NCBI GenBank assembly: GCA_037039925.1
Contig: JAXRKP010000057.1
Location: forward strand, 354,001-418,000
DNA: 64,000 nucleotides
Direction: 5' to 3'
From: Doris montereyensis
Taxonomy: Eukaryota > Mollusca > Gastropoda > Nudibranchia > Dorididae
The translations under genes and the position numbers were made by a program. The notes below the pieces were generated by a model that was given only the letters and a program-made list of their open reading frames with translations, ran no database searches and was not told the DNA's origin. Each line of letters opens with the position of its first letter. The first letter of the stretch is position 1. Of the stretch, positions 1 to 55,573 are shown one piece after another.

Positions 1-55
1 ACTTATTTCTTATCATTGAATCATACCTGAATTTGTTGATTTATTTGTCTCACAG

Positions 56-30623
<30,568 letters not shown>

Positions 30624-30828
30624 ATAGTGTCACGCTGTAGATTTGTTCCTTTTCCCTTTTTGTTGTTAAAATTTTTTTATGAGAATGTTGAATGCAAATT
30701 TTAGCGATGGGAAGTAAGTTGTTTTAATCATGATGTGTCAAGTTGGTCCCAATGGATTTGACCAAATACTATCCACTTTTGACTGGGAGGGTACAGTAGC
30801 TTGCCGTTCTGCTACTCACCTGAGATCA

Positions 30829-31072
30829 TGAATTGAAGAGGTCATTTCAATATTGTGTCTAAATCCCAATTACGCCGTTTAATTAGAGAAAAAGACCAAA
30901 AAACAAGGGACAGGCTTTGGGAATTCCAAGCTTCAAACGGCTAAAAATGTGATGTGTTTTCATATCACTTTTATACTTTTCTGGAAGCATGGTTTCCTTT
31001 TATACCCAAGGATTATCTCTCAATCTCGTTTTTCATGAATGTAGACATAGGTACACTATTGAAACGACCTCA
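30829..31072 (+). repeat. Dispersed repeat D, sense copy
   Basis: Partner of 23592-23862 in inverted orientation. It lies about 200 bases after the BAG6 stop codon and so probably in the transcript. Confidence 0.75.
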
Positions 31073-31409
31073 ACAATTATGCAATGACTGCTTTTCTGCG
31101 ACATTGACACATCGGCAGAATGGAATTTTCCCCTCACTCACAGCAAGCGGCTGACAATGACAACTGTATCATGTGGAGGCTGCTGTCTGACCTTGTAAAT
31201 CTCAAGATAGCGCCACATTTCCCACACAAACTGGGACTCCTGGGACTACGTTTGTAGTGATGTGTCCTTAGGGGAGCAGAAAAAAGATCCACTACATCCG
31301 TTGTCCAATACAACCGCTTGACGACAAATTATTTACCCCACCCCCTCTCACTTTCAGTCGTGTGTGCATGCACCATGCCACTTAGATAAGAGCAGCTCTT
31401 ATGGTTAGA

Positions 31410-31413
<4 letters not shown>

Positions 31414-31455
<42 letters not shown>
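31414..31455 (+). repeat. AAT microsatellite
   Basis: Fourteen uninterrupted AAT/TAA units. Confidence 0.95.
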
Positions 31456-31800
31456 GCAAGCATAAATCTAGATCTAGTAAACGAATGCATACTGTACTTG
31501 TAACGTTATTTAGATAGATCGTTAGGCTTATCTGGCTTGTTATCTTAATCCGATCGTCAGGTCAAGAGACAATAATAAGAGAAAAAATCAATACATCTGT
31601 TGACGTTTTCATTAGAGATTGTAGAGGACGGGGGGAGAAAATTCACTTCATTACAACCATCACAACAGATGTATTGAAGTCGTTAAAACTGTAATTTTCA
31701 TAGAGGCTTAATGACATCGGTGCCGGTTCCAGAGGAAAAGATCAATTCATCCAAAGATCATTACAACCGATCTCACTACAAGTGGAGGTGACTGTATTAA

Positions 31801-32537
31801 CCCATTACATCCTAAGTAGCCTGACAGGAAGTCTTCTCTTAGAACGTAAGCAAAGGAGATAATTGTGTCAAAATACAACCTATAATACAACCCATAATTT
31901 TCAAAATTTAATGTTAACACACTTCCCATTGATCAACTTGATTTACATTGAATTTTCAAAATACACAAATAATTAAACTTTCACATTTACAACATCAAAT
32001 GGATACAACAAGAAAAAAAAATGTGCGAAGTTGACATTAGAAACTTGATCAGTCCACTCAGGTTTCAGGCATGGACCTCTGGCTGCTCAATTTTGTTGAG
32101 CAAAGAGGACAACTTTTATTATCATTGTCACTATTACTATTATACAACACAATTCATCAAATACGTTTGCACTGCCACTTAAATCTATGTCACAACCATC
32201 TTCTTCAACCAAACTGTCCTCATATGACGTACTCTGCAACCCACAAATCTATGAGTCAAGGAATTTCAAGGCCATGCTTGCCAGAAATTGTCAAGAAACT
32301 AAATTCTATGTCTGAAAATTCTGGTCGGATTTCCATGCAGTGAAAACAAAAGTCACTAACGCCTCGAAATCTCGAAAATGAAATTGTACCTACGAGACCT
32401 TGTGAAAATCACGACTCTTTAAGTTTCGTTTTGTATTATTTCGTTACCGGGGCCCATTAGGGTTGAACGGGCGCTTTCGAGTGTGTTAGGGGATAGACGG
32501 GGTTGATTTTATATCTGGCATGTTAGAATGTAATGGG
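31801..32537. mobile_element. TTAA-flanked non-autonomous DNA element, 737 bp
   Basis: The left end is TTAA then CCCATTACATCCTAAG. The right end is TTAGAATGTAATGGG then TTAG. The ends are inverted repeats of about 15 bases and the flank is a TTAA-type duplication with one change. That is the arrangement of piggyBac-like non-autonomous elements. No transposase is recognisable inside. Confidence 0.65.
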
Positions 32538-32662
32538 TTAGCGGATTTGTAAAAATGCTACAAAATTGGCAGTGCACGCCTACATGCAGTGCAGGGCCAG
32601 ATGATGATGATGATGATGATAACTTTTTTATCCCGATTTTTTTTATCTTTTTTTACATCAAA

Positions 32663-32948
32663 GGGTGACTCAGTAGTCCAAAGGCAAGGTGTCGGCCTAT
32701 CACCCAAAAGGTAACGGTTCAAATATTTTCTCGATTTGAAAAAAAAAGCAAATCCTACCCCCTGGATCGACACCTAGTCCCATCGGAGATAAACGATAAA
32801 AAAGGAGGTCCTGTGTGCACATCACAACAGTGTGCACTTTAAGGATCCCTAGGCTGTTTACAAGGCAGTCCGGGCAAAGTTAAAAATCCTACCAAAAAAC
32901 CCTAAGATCACCTTACATGTGGATGTGGATAAATCAAATCAAATAAAA
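32663..32948 (+). mobile_element. SINE family B, near full length
   Basis: GACTCAGTAGTCCAAAGGCA head, CACCTAGTCCCATCGGAGAT, AAAAGGAGGTCCTGTGTGCA, GGCTGTTTACAAGGCAGTCC and a 3' end CCTAAGATCACC...GTGGATGTGGATAAATCA. The head contains a short insertion around 32720-32755. Confidence 0.75.
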
Positions 32949-33396
32949 ATCTCGCATGAGATTTTGGACTTGCGAGGTAAGAAAATATAAATGTAATGTA
33001 TGGATCCATGCTGTATATAATTCACAGTATTTCAAAACGACAACTTGAGAAAGCATTGTCTATTATCATGCTTTAGCAATAGCCAATGACTCCAGGTTAA
33101 CAGTGGGTGGGGAAGTTAGAAAGTAAATATTCGTCATAGTAGCATTGCTATTTGTTGTGTTTGAAGTGCTCCTTGTATCGTCGGAGTGATCGTCACTGAG
33201 GTGAGGTGCTCATGCTGTGTAGTAATGGTGAGAGATTTGAACCATGAGACCAGTGTTTGTGCCTCTGGAATCAACTATTCCTACATCCCAGTAATACCAA
33301 GGCTATATGATAGTAGGCCTACATCTGCCATTGAGTCCTGATAGTAATTGTTGAATGAAATTGCAGGCTTCATGCACATGTATGGTTTTCCTCTAA

Positions 33397-33532
33397 ATTT
33401 ATAGATCTGCTCGGCTGTTATCAAGTAAAGTACAAGACAACAAGGCAAACTGTTGAAAGGTTTTTCTTGAAATTTATATGTCTACTAGACTTTTATTAAG
33501 TAAAGTACAAGACAAACAAGGCAAAATGTTGA
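33397..33532 (+). repeat. Tandem duplication, about 70 bp, two copies
   Basis: AAATTTATA...AAGTAAAGTACAAGACAA...AAGGCAAA.TGTTGAAAG occurs twice in succession. Confidence 0.85.
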
Positions 33533-34037
33533 AAGTCTAAAGCATGAGATTACTTACATACAATCCAATAATAATGACTGAAATGACTCTTGCAAGTTCT
33601 TAGAAATACCAAGACTAATCCATCAGACTTTTTGTTTGTTTGTTTGTTTTTCTGGTGGGAGGTTGAAGTTCTCATGGGAAGACAGACCATTGTCATTGTC
33701 ATGATAATAATAATAATATAATTATAATCATATAAAACTTCTCAAATTAACTTTGATTTGTGTTGTAAACTCACTAGCATAAAACGGCTTTGTGAGTGCA
33801 CAATTTTTTTAGAAAATAAACAAGTCAATGTACATAATTGTCGAGCATATTTTAATTAGAAGACGCGTTTTTGATTTGTCCTTATTTCACAGACTAGTCT
33901 CACTCAAAATTGTATTTGTCCTATTTCATCTTTGAAATTAAACTTAAACATGCCTGTTTCAACCCATTTGTATATTGTCTGTTATTTACATTATTTTCTC
34001 TGTCATTTGCATATTTTCTCTGTCATTTACATACGAA

Positions 34038-34557
34038 AGGTTCCATCACAAAACACGATAGAAAGCAAGATTGAGAAAAAAAATTATTGCCCCTGTGATA
34101 TTTCATTCTGAAATCTCTACCAGCAAACAAAATACAATGTATCCTGTTCATTTCAGTTTTTACAATTCACCGTTTTGTCACAAAACGCGATATACGCTAA
34201 ATTTTTTTCACAAAATGCGATACGTGCTTGATGTTTGTTTTTCTGTTTTCTTTTAAATTTATTCTTTAAGGGAGTGTTAGTGTTGCCTTTATGGATATAT
34301 CGCGTTTTGTGAAGAATGTAGATGATTGATAGGCTGTATTTTGTGTGAAAAAAGTGAAATTAAAGCTTTGATTCTGAGAAAAGTACATATGTCTGATTTA
34401 AGTCATTATCACTGTTAAACATACTCTCTGTCCGTGACGCATTGATTAAGATAACAATTGTTAAAGTGGTAATTGATGAACATGAGGAATATTAATACAT
34501 ATTTTCTCATTCTCTCATCTGGAGTAATTTGGATATATCGCGTTTTGTGACGGACCC
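34038..34557. mobile_element. MITE-like element with CACAAAACGCGATAT termini
   Basis: The left end GGTTCCATCACAAAACACGA and the right end (reverse complement GGGTCCGTCACAAAACGCGA) form terminal inverted repeats of about 25 bases. Three more internal copies of TCACAAAAYGCGATA lie at 34176 (+), 34206 (+) and 34293 (-), pointing toward the centre. Confidence 0.7.
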
Positions 34558-34980
34558 CTCATATTGTTTGTCACTTGCATATTTTCTCTGTACAAATAGA
34601 CACACAATGTTAATACTATTAATTGTCTAGAAATTTTAATGACTTAGAGTGTTGATACAGGTGTATTATAATATATTTATATGACTTTGTGTTTTGTCTT
34701 CTTTCTTTCTTTTTGTTACAGTACTTCCTGTTGGTTTAACCATGACTGCTATTTGTGTCATTGGTCGTGGTGGTACAAAAAAAAAAAAAAAAAAATTGCA
34801 ATGACTTGAAATCTGATTATTTTTTATGGGATGGTTTGGAAAGAGTGAATTCTTTTTTTTTTTTAAAGATTTTTTTGGGTTTTTTTATGGTAGTGTTTAA
34901 AACTTGTGACAATGGAATGCATCAGTTGTATTTTATTTTCATTTGTATAAATATTGATATCATGCATTTCCACTGATTAC

Positions 34981-34986
34981 AATAAA
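34981..34986 (+). terminator. Candidate poly(A) signal for BAG6
   Basis: AATAAA lies in the sense orientation about 4.4 kb after the BAG6 stop, preceded by T-rich and ATAAATATTG sequence. It is chosen over scattered ATTAAA variants by context only. Confidence 0.3.
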
Positions 34987-35067
34987 GAATTCATTGAATT
35001 AAGTCTGAATTCTCTTTCTTTATTCACATTTGTGTCTAAGTCTAAAGGCTGCAAACGCAGTAAAAAA

Positions 35068-35180
35068 AATTAAAGTTCCTACAAGGCCGTTACGGCTTAT
35101 TTCCCTTTTCAAAAGCGTCAAGTGGAACAGGTGATAATAATCACATCCTGAACATGGCTCTAGTTTGAGGCAGGTTTTGA
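35068..35180 (-). mobile_element. SINE family A, 3' fragment
   Basis: AAAGTTCCTACAAGGCCGTT followed by GGAACAGGTGATAATAATCA matches the antisense 3' bodies at 14215 and 22352. Confidence 0.6.
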
Positions 35181-35199
35181 GTAGGGGGGAAACAGTGTG

Positions 35200-36597
35200 T
35201 CTGGGGGTGCTGAACATTTTGAAAAAATTATTAGATTTAGGCAATTTTAATCATTACTATTAAACTATTGTACTCGGTATGTCTAAATTAGCTGAAAAAA
35301 ATAACTTAAAACATTTTTTTTATCATATGGTTGCCGTGCGAATCCCACCATCTTGGATTTTCATTTAAAATACCTACAACTTCAATTCAAATACCAGTAG
35401 TCTTTTTTAGTTTTCAACAAACTTGGCTGTTACTTTAAACATTGAACATACGTTAATCGGTTCAATATCTAGCCGCACCCAGTAGCTTTTTTTATAAATT
35501 GAACGGTATCGATTCTATTAATTTTTTGAAAATGCATATAGCAACCTTTCCAATTTTTGGCAAATTTAATGACAACAAAATTATTTTTGCAAAATTTTGA
35601 ATGTATCAAAAATCACTACTGGGCGAAATTTTGTTTTGTGTCGTACATGATACATGCCAAAATTAGAGCAGTCGGACAATAAATGAAATAGTAAATCGCA
35701 AATCACTGTCGAAAAGCAGCGATCTTAGCTACTATGTATTGAAAATAATTCCTCCAAAATACATTTTTTTAGATAGAGTACTCTGTGATGATTAAAATGT
35801 GTACCAACTTGTTATACTTTAAACAAAATTTCTGGCCTTTATGGTACAACCAATGTGTTGAAGGTTAGTCAGGTATCGTTTATAAAAAAAATCATATAAA
35901 ATGAAAGAATTGATACTGAGCTTTTATTATGGTACAGTAGTTGCTGGATAAACGCACACTTCATAAAAGCACACTCTGCATAAACACACGCCTTCCTCTG
36001 TTAACCAAATTTTTACTCTATATAATAATAACAGTGTGTAAAGAAGACGTTTGCCATGCCTTTTTTTTCTGACTGTAATTGTAATACAACTTTATACCCA
36101 TCCATTAGAATTAGAGTTAGAGGCCTTAAAATGAGTCTTTTTTTGAGTGTTTGTCAGAACTAACAATAATATGAGAATAGATGGCACACTGTAGCGAACA
36201 ATGCTAGGACTAGGGCCTAAATCTCCACATGACCGAGCGAGTCAATGAAGTTGCGTACTACCTTCATTGCCGACATGCCCCTTGCCTCACTGTTTGTCTT
36301 TATCTACGTTAGATTACGTCAGAGGTGTACTATATATTGTAATGTATTTAATCGTCAATCTTCAATGATTGATTAAATAATACTAGGTTTACATCTAGCA
36401 GGGATGGGGACAAGCACTGAAAAAAAACCCTGAACTTTATCGCCCCCTTAAAAAATTCAAAATAATATTACGTAAGAGCATTACATTTAAATACATGTAC
36501 AAGAAATATAAAGAAAAGGGCTGCAATATAAATAAAAACCCACTGTTATCAGATATGCTAAATTTTAGTACCAATATTCAAGAGGGATATTTAAAAA
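35200..36597. other. Intergenic sequence without genes
   Basis: AT-rich and apparently unique. A candidate DNA-transposon terminus (ACAGTAGTTGCTGGATAAAC) lies at 35933-35952. No coding signal is seen. Confidence 0.5.
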
Positions 36598-36730
36598 TTC
36601 TGTGCACATTAAAGAAATCTTGGCTCGGCTGTTTACAGGGCTATCCGGGCAAAACAAATTTAAATCCTACCACAACCCCTGAGATCACCATATTTGTGGA
36701 TGTGGGTAAATCAATTCAAATCAAAGAGAT
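36598..36730 (+). mobile_element. SINE family B, 3' half
   Basis: GTGCACATTAAAGAAATCTT, GGCTGTTTACAGGGCTATCC, CCCCTGAGATCACCATATTT and GTGGATGTGGGTAAATCAA match the 3' half of the copy at 32663. Confidence 0.7.
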
Positions 36731-36804
36731 CTGTATCATATCGTCATAATCATGTTGTAGTACATTGCTGGACTGGCAAGACAGGGTTTTGTAGTCCTGT
36801 ATGG

Positions 36805-36810
<6 letters not shown>

Positions 36811-36893
<83 letters not shown>
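36811..36893 (+). repeat. AT microsatellite
   Basis: About 41 uninterrupted TA units. Confidence 0.97.
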
Positions 36894-36895
<2 letters not shown>

Positions 36896-37370
36896 GTTTA
36901 TTTTTCAAAGGTATATCAAGCCAGTATGTATAGTCTCGCAGATTATTCATCCTCTGATTCTATAAAACATGAGTGAAATGTTCACAGGTGCCATGTGCAC
37001 ATTGTGCAAGTTACAGATTCCATAGCTGTTATGAAAAAGGAGTGCCCCCTCCCTCCCCCTGATAGGCTCTAGCCAAAAAAGTACATACACACACAAAACA
37101 AAATCAACAACCCAAAAACAGACAAAAACAAATGAATCATCTCTTCCTTTCGTTCCTCTTCATTTATTTACATTCAAATCCAACTCTTCTCACCAAACAT
37201 TCTTCATCCTCTTTCATCGCAGTCACTAATTTCCATCATATTGATTTCATATTTTCTTAATCCCTTTCTTCCATGGTTCTTTACTCTAGTCACTATATTT
37301 CCCTCCAGAACATTTTACTACAACTACAATACAATATTCCATCATGTTGTCTTCAATTACGCCACCCCCC

Positions 37371-37484
<114 letters not shown>

Positions 37485-37959
37485 GATGGCTAGGCTACCT
37501 ATAATGTAAATGTAATACTAATAGATGCAGACCTACCAATCTTGGAATGAAAAATCCTACTCCAAACTAAAAAATAGTAGTTTTTAAACAATGTCAACAT
37601 GTGTGAGTTATCTTCCTTTATAGGCGTAATTGGTAAAGGGCGTGGATGTCAGTTAGACTTGTTTGTTTGTTTGTTTTATTGAATTGTACCCCTCTCTAAC
37701 AAATACATGGATCTCAGGTGCAAGAAAACAGCAATATTAAAGATAAATAAAAGAGGAAAAGGAAAGGAGAAAAAGAATCCACCAGTAGTTAGCCCCCGCT
37801 ATCTACCCACGTTCAACTTAAGAGTCTCGGATATTAAAAGGTACCGGTGTAAAATAAGCTCAAATCAAAGCTTCGCTTCATTAGTCAAAACCGAAACGTT
37901 CTAGATCTATCAAGTGCATATGAGTAGCCCTAAAGTAATAACATGTGGCGACCTTGTAG

Positions 37960-41345
<3,386 letters not shown>

Positions 41346-41791
41346 TCATAATAATCTAATCTTCTTTTTCTTCTTCATGACAAATGACAAATTCAATTAT
41401 CACGTTTTACATGTACTAACTACATCTGTACACTGACTGCCAGGGTGTATATGTTTTTTATTTACCCTCTGTTTTTGCCATGTTCCTATATCTAAAGTAT
41501 TTCTATAAATATGATTCATGTACTTCCATCTTTCCTGCTGTTACTGTTACCAGATGTTTCACTACGTCATTCATCATCAAGTCTCCTATCTGTATGGCCA
41601 AATAATTGTGACTTACCTTTTTCAACTTTAATAATCGTGTTCCCTCCCTTCTCAACACATTTCCATCATTTAGTCTTTTTGTTCACATTCATTGTAACCC
41701 TTGTAGTTTCCCCCTTCCACCATAACTATGTGACCATCTCAAGAGCGAATTGAGAGTAATGACTAAATGAGAGGGTTTTTTTTTAAATTTT
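41346..41791. other. Intergenic sequence, nothing recognised
   Basis: T/C-rich plus strand with short open frames only. Confidence 0.5.
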
Positions 41792-42110
41792 GATTTCATT
41801 CACCCACATCCACAGTGACAACTAAGGTGATCTCGGAGGTTTTGGTTGGATTTTTGATTTTGCACGGACTGCCCTGCAAACAGCCAAGGGATCTTTAACG
41901 TGCACAGTGTGTTGTGATCTGCACACGGGACCTCCTTTTTATCGTTCGTCTCCGATGGGACTAAGTGTCGACCCACCTACCTGGACCAACGGCGTAGATT
42001 TTGCTAGAAAAAACTTGATACGGTTTTTTAACCGTTGTGGGGGCTCGAAGCCACTACCTTTTTGTTGAGAGGCCGGCACCTTGCCTCTGGACTACCAAGT
42101 CCCCTTGCCA
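41792..42110 (-). mobile_element. SINE family B, near full length
   Basis: Antisense copy. The tRNA-like head at about 42040-42105 (reverse complement GGTAGTGGCTTCGAGCCCCC), the TCCCATCGGAGACGAACGAT body block and the GAGATCACC...GTGGATGTGGGTGAAT 3' end are all present. Confidence 0.75.
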
Positions 42111-42254
42111 ATTGAGAGGAAAGAGCAAAGATGAGAAGAGAGACAGACTTGATGAAGAAAGGAAAGAAACAGGACCCTACCAACCATTGGAGTAGAGCTC
42201 GTCACACCGCCCCTTTTTCTTCAATTTAATGTAATCATTTGTGTCAGTCAGTCA

Positions 42255-42371
42255 GTGAAATTTACCTTGTCCACCAAAATGCAGGGTGAATGAAGAGAAA
42301 AAGCAAGACCAGCGACAAGCAAAAGAGCAAAAGAAAGAAGTAGGACTTACCATTAGCCCCTGCCAACCGCC
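42255..42371 (-). mobile_element. SINE family C copy
   Basis: Reverse complement of GTGAAATTTACCTTGTCCACC and GTAGGACTTACCATTAGCCC, ending at TGCCAACCGCC, which matches the family head GGCGGTTGGCA. Confidence 0.55.
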
Positions 42372-43489
42372 TAATTTCACTGGGATCACACGTCGTACAA
42401 TAATAACAAAACATAACAAAACACTACACATAAAAAAACAAGGGGATACGTTATAATTTTTTTTTAATAGATTTTTTCTTCATTTTATTTTGAAATGTAC
42501 ACAACAAAACTTGATGATGACACATTGCCGAACCTAAGTAAAACAAGACTATGATGACTTCTTGAGCTGCAAGAAATCAAAGTTAATGCGTGAAGAGAAA
42601 TAGTACAAGTACAACAACATGTAATGTCAATATTGATAGATGGGATTCAAATACGCACACAGTGTGTTGCTGTTTAGCTTGCTGACCAAAGAGTCAAGCA
42701 CCCATGAACTCATTGTTGAATATATAAATATAATGATATTGTAAAATGTGACAAAGCTAAAGCATGGACCAATCATCCGCTTGGGTACATTACACTGTTG
42801 CAGTGACAGACACAGTCTTTAGTTCAGAAGGACTTTTTTTTACCGTTAACCTTGAGTTTAAATAGTACACATTCAGAAAACTTGGGGAAACCAAAATCCA
42901 CTTTTAAATGTATCTGTGATTTTGGAGAGAGGGGGGAGGTTTACACTTTATTCAGCAATCGGCTTTTGAATGTCGCACATCTCACTTAATTTTAGGAATT
43001 TCCACAATCAATACAGTCTAAGACATTTCACTTCCCTTTTTTGAAATGAGGAATAAAATGAATAAGTTATCATACTCTCTCATATTTGCTTCTTTTAAAA
43101 AAAAATGTTCTTAACATAAAAATTAAAACTCAATCTTTTTCTCTTTTCTTTATACCACCGTTGCTAGTGATGTGAATATAGATTTGGTTTTTCGTAGTTT
43201 TTAGATTTGGTCTATTGGGGCTGGGAGATAACACTCTGAGTCTGAAAACATTATGTCATTTTACTTAAGTCTAGTACTAAACAAAGAAACTATAACAGAC
43301 AAAGAAGAGCACATTGAGAAAGGTGGAGGGGTACCAGAAACACCCAACAATTGCTCAATCTGCCTAATAATTACTCAAATTCAATCATTGACTAATTTTT
43401 CTTTAAAAATTAAAAGAAACTCATATACAAGCTGCACTCACGTAAGAGGGACGGTTTGTTTATTTCATTAAAATTCCTCCCTCCTCATC

Positions 43490-43580
43490 TACCATATGCG
43501 GTGATCTCAGGAGGGTGAATTACAAGGAAACGGCAAGATGAAAGAAGAAGGAACCACCAGCAGCACCAATCGTCCGCCCA
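43490..43580 (-). mobile_element. SINE family C copy
   Basis: GCGGTGATCTCAGGAGGGTG, AACGGCAAGATGAAAG and CACCAGCAGCACCAATCGTC are the reverse complement of the family C order. Confidence 0.55.
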
Positions 43581-44039
43581 CAGAGGGACGGAGAGGAGCA
43601 CTTTGAACAAGCATGATAGACACCATTGTTTTCCAAGTGGTAGAATCAAATTAAGGTTACTAACAAATGACCATGTTTAAGAAATGCGCCGGAGACTTAA
43701 GAAAACTATCTCCTCACTCAGACAAGTAAAACATAAATAACACTTTGTTTAATCATCCTGATGACACATTAAAAAAAAAAAAAAGAACAGTTTTAAATAG
43801 ATGAATGCGTATCATGAATTATCGTCGTTTTGCCATATAAAGTAAAGCAAGTCCCATACTCAGAGTTGAGCGGAGGGCAATCAGAGGTGAGTCCTAACTT
43901 TGTCTTTAGGGCATACGGTATAAATTGGTAGTCTGCCATTGCTTTCCACGCCGCCCTTACTTTTTGTCAGGTCTGAATAGACCTAGCTAGAACTAGCGTC
44001 CCATTGTTTTTCCTGCTGGGTCGACAGGAGGGCCAGAAA

Positions 44040-44105
44040 AATTTTGCGCACGGGTCTCCTGAGTGGTAGTTAGGCACTCTACCGACTGAGCAACCGGCAC
44101 CTCTC
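44040..44105 (-). mobile_element. tRNA-like SINE head
   Basis: On the minus strand GGTGCCGGTTGCTCAGTCGG then TAGAGTGCC resembles a polymerase III A box, followed by ACCACTCAGGAGACCCGTGC. It does not fold convincingly as a tRNA and has no clean B box. Confidence 0.35.
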
Positions 44106-46646
44106 CATTTTGCCCGGACTATATAGAAAATGAAAAAGAAGCGGCAGGGGGAAGTATGTACGCCAGATGATAAGCGGTCAGAGAAAATAAAAAGATGTTT
44201 AACCCTGGCACAATGTACATGCATCACTTTCACAAATCATTCAGACACTGCTGATTCAAGTCTCATGTGACAATGGTACAAACAGGTGTACATCAGTGAT
44301 CAGTTGATATATATATATATAAGAGTTATAACAAAACCTTCATTATTTCAAAACAAATAATAACACAGAGAGAAAAAGTACAGAAAAGAGAGACAACAAT
44401 GAAATTAAACACTGAGATGCCCTCGCAGGCTGAATATCACCTTTTTAAAAAACGTAATTGGAAAAAATAACACAAACAACAAAATACAAAACAAGAAAAG
44501 TAATGAAGGCGTAAAGCTCAAAACGTAAAAATAAAACAAAGAATTTTAATGTCGTGACCATAAAGGTAAGTTCCATGTACATATAGATCTCTCTGGCCAT
44601 CACATTGCTTCTCATGGATTTAAATCAGTTTATGACTAGGAAAGAAAGTTTTTATTATATAATTCTATGCGTATTTAACTCTGTGTGCCTGTGTATGTGT
44701 GTTGTATTTGAGTGTGACAAGAGCGTGCACAATTGTTTTCCTGGAGTTGAAAAATAAAAATGTAAGATAAAAATGCAACATAAAAATTTGGACAAAAAAT
44801 GATAGAAAAAAATGTTCTTTCACTTTTAGGAACAGAAACAGAAGGTGTCAAAGCTTGGGCATATACCCAATAGCATTTCATGGTCATGGCTACAAAGAGT
44901 TTGCCAGTTCAAAGGAGAGGACGAGAACTAATGAAAAAGAGACATGACAATAACTGCCAAAGTATCTCAATCTTAATGACAGCTACTCTGAAAATTAATG
45001 TTAACGGATTTTTTAAATATTACTGATGCAGAAATCAAAATAAACCAATGTCAGACACTTTTACTCTTTTTGCTGAAAAACATGTCAATAATATAAAGAG
45101 ATGAATTCAACCTCCAACAAACGAGGTGAAGAACAAAAGCTTCATAACATTACCCTTTGCTGACGTATCTTATCTTCAACTGGGGTTGGAACAGAGTGGT
45201 CCAAACAGACTGACCAATTTGTGGCTTAAGAATTAGGATGAGGGAAAGCGAGGAGCACCTATCTACAGCACTAACAAACTACAAATGCTCCAAACCTTGA
45301 CTGTGATTTCATTGCAACAACTGAAACCATAAAGACTACTACAACGCTTGCCTGACAAAGGGAAGGATACCATCACTGTCATTCTCTAAACATACAACTA
45401 CAGTACATATTTCTCTTTCTTTGGGGTGGGAGGTTTTTGCACGAAAATTAAATTCAAAATTCATTGCAATTGTACGCCTCTCTTAAGTTGGAAAATGTTT
45501 AACTAATAGTCATTGGGAAAAATGTTTCAAACAAGCTCTAAACATACAAGTTTAGACCTTGCACATTAACTACAAAAGTCACAATTGTCCTGCCTCATAC
45601 TGAAGCTATGCAATTATTAGAGAATAAGACTAACAATACGTAATCACACAGAAACAAAACAAAATGTGTGACCCAAATATAAAAACACGTGGAATAGGAC
45701 TGTCCTTAAATACATACACAACAGGTTGCAACATAATCTTTTGGCACACAGCTAGCAGTCAAAGTCTTCACCCATCTTTTATCACATATCACTTGCTTTT
45801 AAAAGTAAGAAAGGAAGATAACCAAGGAAGAAGTGAACATAACTCTCCAAGCTATCAGAGAGGAAGGAAGACGTGAAAGTGAAAGAGATCCAAGAGTAAA
45901 TTCAACACAAAACTTTAAAAGTAAATGCTGCTTTTGTAATTACATATGTTAGCACAAATAAAAAGTACTTGTGTCATTGTTCAAATTTAAATTTAAGCTA
46001 ATTACTATTAAATCAAATAGAATTTTTTTAAATCTCACAACAAGCATAAAAAACAATGACTTCTTTGTCTCATTTTGTTGTTTTTTACATCTTATACCCC
46101 CCTTTCTTATTTGCTTTGCTTCTGCTTCCTTCTTTGACAGGACAAAGCATAATGATATTATTGTGTTTGTTTTGGGGTTATGGACAATGCACAAGATCAG
46201 ACAAGACAGGTAACAGTAGCAATTGCCGTCCACTTTGCAATCTTTCAAAACGGCTTCCATTTGAAATTAAACAGTTTGACGGAGGTGGGGGTGGAGAGAG
46301 GTAACACAGCTATTCATATATCTTGATAGAGTAGGGAAACATCTAAAACTAAAAAGGATAAATACAAACTTTGATAATAATAATAATAATAACAACATGA
46401 TCCATACATGCAAGGATAAAGAAATAAAAACATATGAAACAAACAGCACAAAGCAAGAATAAAATTATCAATGAAAATACCGTAAATATATATATGAATA
46501 AAAAATATTGATTTCATGCACAGTTTAAAAAACAAATTGGACAAGGGCAAGCTATTGAAATGTAAACTTATTCTCCTTTTGCTGTATGATTTAAATTCAC
46601 CGAGAATTTGCTTTATAATTAAATTCACAGCGCCATGGCAAGTCCT

Positions 46647-46808
46647 TTCGTCTTCTTGTGAGGAGACCAACAAAATACTTTGAGAAAAATAAAAAAATAA
46701 AGGGTTTATAGATCATCTTGTGATGAGACCAACAAAATACTTTAATAAAAAATAAAAGGTTTATCGATCTTCTTGTGATGAGACCAACAAAATACTTTGA
46801 TAAAAAAA
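46647..46808 (+). repeat. Tandem repeat, about 60-64 bp, three copies
   Basis: CTTGTGAKGAGACCAACAAA followed by ATACTTT and an A-rich run occurs three times. Confidence 0.9.
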
Positions 46809-47242
46809 AAAGAGTGTTTTTTGGCAACCTTTCCAAGATAAAAAAACAAAACAACAGAAGGTAATAGGAGAAAAATTGAAATAAGGAAACGGAAACACAC
46901 ACACACACACACAAAATACACTAAGTAGACTGAAGTCATCACCGATTCGTTATATTGTCAGTAAACTACAAAACTAAAAAAAATACATAGAGATCTCAAA
47001 AGATCCCATTTACCTATTCAACTTCCTCAGCAGAATAAGACATATTCCTTTCTTTCGTTCTCTCTCTCTCTCTATTTCTCTTATTCACACACGGGTGTTC
47101 TGTCTATCATCAGCATGGACCCGAAGTCCTCAGTCCAAAACTTCCAGAAAGCAAACAGTGTACCTGTGTCCGTGCATTCAATCTTAAATAGACATATTTT
47201 TCTTTAAAAAAAAAACCCCCAAAACACACAAAAAAACCCCTA

Positions 47243-55573
<8,331 letters not shown>

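Larger units (their letters stand above)
30624..35005 (+). other. Probable BAG6 3'UTR / downstream region
   Basis: No coding signal is seen. The first AATAAA in a convincing setting is at 34981-34986, after an AT-rich stretch, so the BAG6 transcript may run to about 35000. The interval contains inserted elements (a repeat at 30829-31072, a TTAA-flanked element at 31801-32537, a SINE at 32663 and a TIR element at 34038-34557), so a shorter 3'UTR is equally possible. Confidence 0.3.

Noticed and set aside
45949..46260. Small genes in 45.9-46.9 kb on either strand
   Set aside because: Overlapping antisense open frames in AT-rich sequence with no conserved motif; more likely SURF4 3' region.
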